A DNA stretch of 8,039 bases, taken from an uncultured Lachnospiraceae bacterium. Lineage in GTDB: Bacteria; Bacillota; Clostridia; Lachnospirales; Lachnospiraceae. A program made the translations under genes and the position numbers. This document shows positions 7,217-8,039 of the stretch, piece after piece (position 1 is the stretch's first letter; each line of letters starts with the position of its first letter). The notes beneath the pieces were generated by a model. That model was not told the DNA's origin. It searched no databases and saw only the letters and a list, made by a program, of their open reading frames with translations. Where the stretch lies: assembly GCA_902767235.1 (NCBI GenBank), contig CACXGR010000241.1:1-8039 (forward strand). The letters are read 5' to 3'.

Positions 7217-7886
7217 ACACACGAATTTTGGCAGATTTGCAAAGGCAGCACTGGAGAGGAACTGGAAACTGAAAAGGAATGATATCGGACCGGACGCCCG
7301 TCTGGCAAAGTGGGGGATGACGTTTACGACAAAATCTTATGAGATCGGGGAGATTGGCCACTTCTGCATCATGAGGCTGAAGGCCCTGGGCGGAATCATG
7401 AAGATGGAGACGGTTATCTTCGCGCCGACCGGCGTGGACGCGCCGCTGATGAATCTGGACTGGGTAAAGGTGCTCGGAAAGGAGACGCTGATCGCGGAGC
7501 TCTATGATACACAGCTGCAGCCGTGGCCTGAGGAGAAGCAGGCGGAGTTTAAGAAGATCGCCGCCAGAGACAGCGATCTGGAAGACCGGGTGAACGAGCC
7601 GCACTGGTACGACAGCATCCGGTATTCCTGCTCCTATAATAAGAGCGGAAAAGGGCTCTCGGAGCGCTTCAACCGGACAGGGCAGGCCTACATCGGTATT
7701 TACTGCGCGCAGCTCTCAGAGGCGCCGGCCTGTGACGGGGAGGACCGGGAGGAGAAGCGCAGGAAGGTGCGGGATTTTGCAGGGCATCTGTACGAAGAAG
7801 GCGGACAGGCAGTGAACATGCTCACAAAGCTCTTCGGAAAAGAAACCGCAGAGCGGGTGATCCTGCAGCACATGTATGGGGTGTGA
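7209..7886 (+). CDS. Bilin-reductase-like (FDBR superfamily) protein, tentative
   Basis: A 225-residue soluble protein with no signal peptide or membrane span. The ATG overlaps the end of the TIR gene by 8 bases and has GGAGGAG at 7198-7204, so the two are translationally coupled. I do not recognise it as a named family, but compared from memory with Synechocystis PcyA it aligns along much of its length: [20 protein letters not shown] (65-84) against [28 protein letters not shown] (150-157) against EEERFVQR, and [16 protein letters not shown] (205-220) against LEKAFGEAWAERYMSQ. D84 then falls on the proton-donating Asp105 of PcyA, while His88 becomes E67 and Glu76 becomes Met. True FDBRs reduce biliverdin with electrons from ferredoxin; here pyrrole binding, a different tetrapyrrole, or a purely structural role are all possible. 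No heme oxygenase or ferredoxin gene is in the window. The gene itself is secure; the family assignment is moderate. Confidence 0.6.
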   Translation: [225 protein letters not shown]

Positions 7887-7894
7887 CGGAATCA

Positions 7895-7944
7895 AAAGAG
7901 GGTGCCGCTCTTGCTGATCGATCAGCAAGAGCGGCACCCTCTTT
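7895..7944. terminator. Bidirectional terminator, perfect 50-bp palindrome
   Basis: Two 25-base arms (7895-7919 and 7920-7944) are exact reverse complements with no spacer; the centre is GATCGATC. The plus-strand stem ends in TTTGTT and the minus-strand stem in TTTTGATT, so it can stop transcription both from the TIR unit (stop codon 8 bases upstream) and from the convergent tRNA gene (3' end 10 bases away). Confidence 0.9.
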
Positions 7945-7953
7945 GTTCTGCGA

Positions 7954-8037
7954 TGCGGAAGATGGGACTTGAACCCACACGGTGTAACCACCACAAGATC
8001 CTTAGTCTTGCTCGTCTGCCAGTTCCGACACTTCCGC
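7954..8037 (-). tRNA. tRNA-Leu (anticodon AAG)
   Basis: A complete class II tRNA of 84 bases. Acceptor GCGGAAG pairs with CTTCCGC, with discriminator A. The D stem is TCG/CGA, and the anticodon stem CAAGA/TCTTG encloses the loop CTAAGGA, giving anticodon AAG (plus-strand 8001-8003) after U33. A long variable arm with stem GGTG/CACC and loop GTTA is typical of leucine tRNAs. The T arm is GTGGG, TTCAAGT, CCCAT. CCA is not encoded and must be added enzymatically. The gene converges on the TIR unit. Confidence 0.93.
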
Positions 8038-8039
8038 GC

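Noticed and set aside
5630..7222. 530-codon open frame on the minus strand opposite the TIR gene
   Set aside because: Arg/Pro/His-rich shadow of the TIR gene with no domain signature or promoter.
7954..8037. tRNA gene as an integration site for a genomic island carrying the TIR unit
   Set aside because: I found no second copy of the tRNA 3' end in the window and no integrase; the possibility needs sequence beyond the window.
1..8039. CRISPR arrays, insertion sequences, riboswitches
   Set aside because: No regularly spaced repeats, transposase motifs or recognisable structured leaders were seen; intergenic gaps are all under 120 bases.

Overview
The window looks like chromosome of a GC-rich, anaerobic Clostridia-type Firmicute, probably a gut Lachnospiraceae relative. 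This is inferred from strong AGGAGG-type ribosome binding sites, tightly packed operons, a phenylacetate--CoA ligase of the kind common in such anaerobes, a GH13 isomaltase-type enzyme and a tRNA-Leu with an AAG anticodon. No species can be named from the sequence alone.

Layout. Bases 1-402 are the 3' end of a phenylacetate--CoA ligase gene, closed by an intrinsic terminator (426-455). A candidate extended -10 promoter overlapping the terminator tail precedes a two-gene sugar unit: a GT4 glycosyltransferase (488-1906) and a GH13 alpha-glucosidase of the oligo-1,6-glucosidase type (1903-3645), joined by a 4-base GTGA overlap. A promoter whose -35 box contains the stop codon of the GH13 gene (3642-3668) starts the next unit: an acidic-linker lipoprotein (3719-4786), then, after 117 bases, a TIR - transmembrane helix - beta-propeller-like protein (4904-7216), and finally a 225-residue protein (7209-7886) whose start overlaps the end of the TIR gene by 8 bases. 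A perfect 50-bp palindrome (7895-7944) ends that unit and also lies just behind a convergent tRNA-Leu(AAG) gene on the minus strand (7954-8037).

How the genes may work together. The GT4/GH13 pair is probably a translationally coupled alpha-glucoside unit, one enzyme making and one hydrolysing alpha-glucosidic bonds; the exact substrates are unknown. The second unit is the less familiar part. The TIR protein has a Glu at the TIR NADase position (E92) and is predicted to keep its TIR domain in the cytoplasm and expose about 550 residues outside, so it looks like a transmembrane sensor or signalling protein. The coupled last gene resembles ferredoxin-dependent bilin reductases (PcyA/PebA/HY2 fold), with the key Asp kept but the other active-site residues changed. 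That resemblance rests on an alignment made from memory and is the main item to test. A surface lipoprotein, a TIR transmembrane sensor and a bilin-reductase-like protein in one apparent transcription unit is, to my knowledge, not a described system; its function is open.
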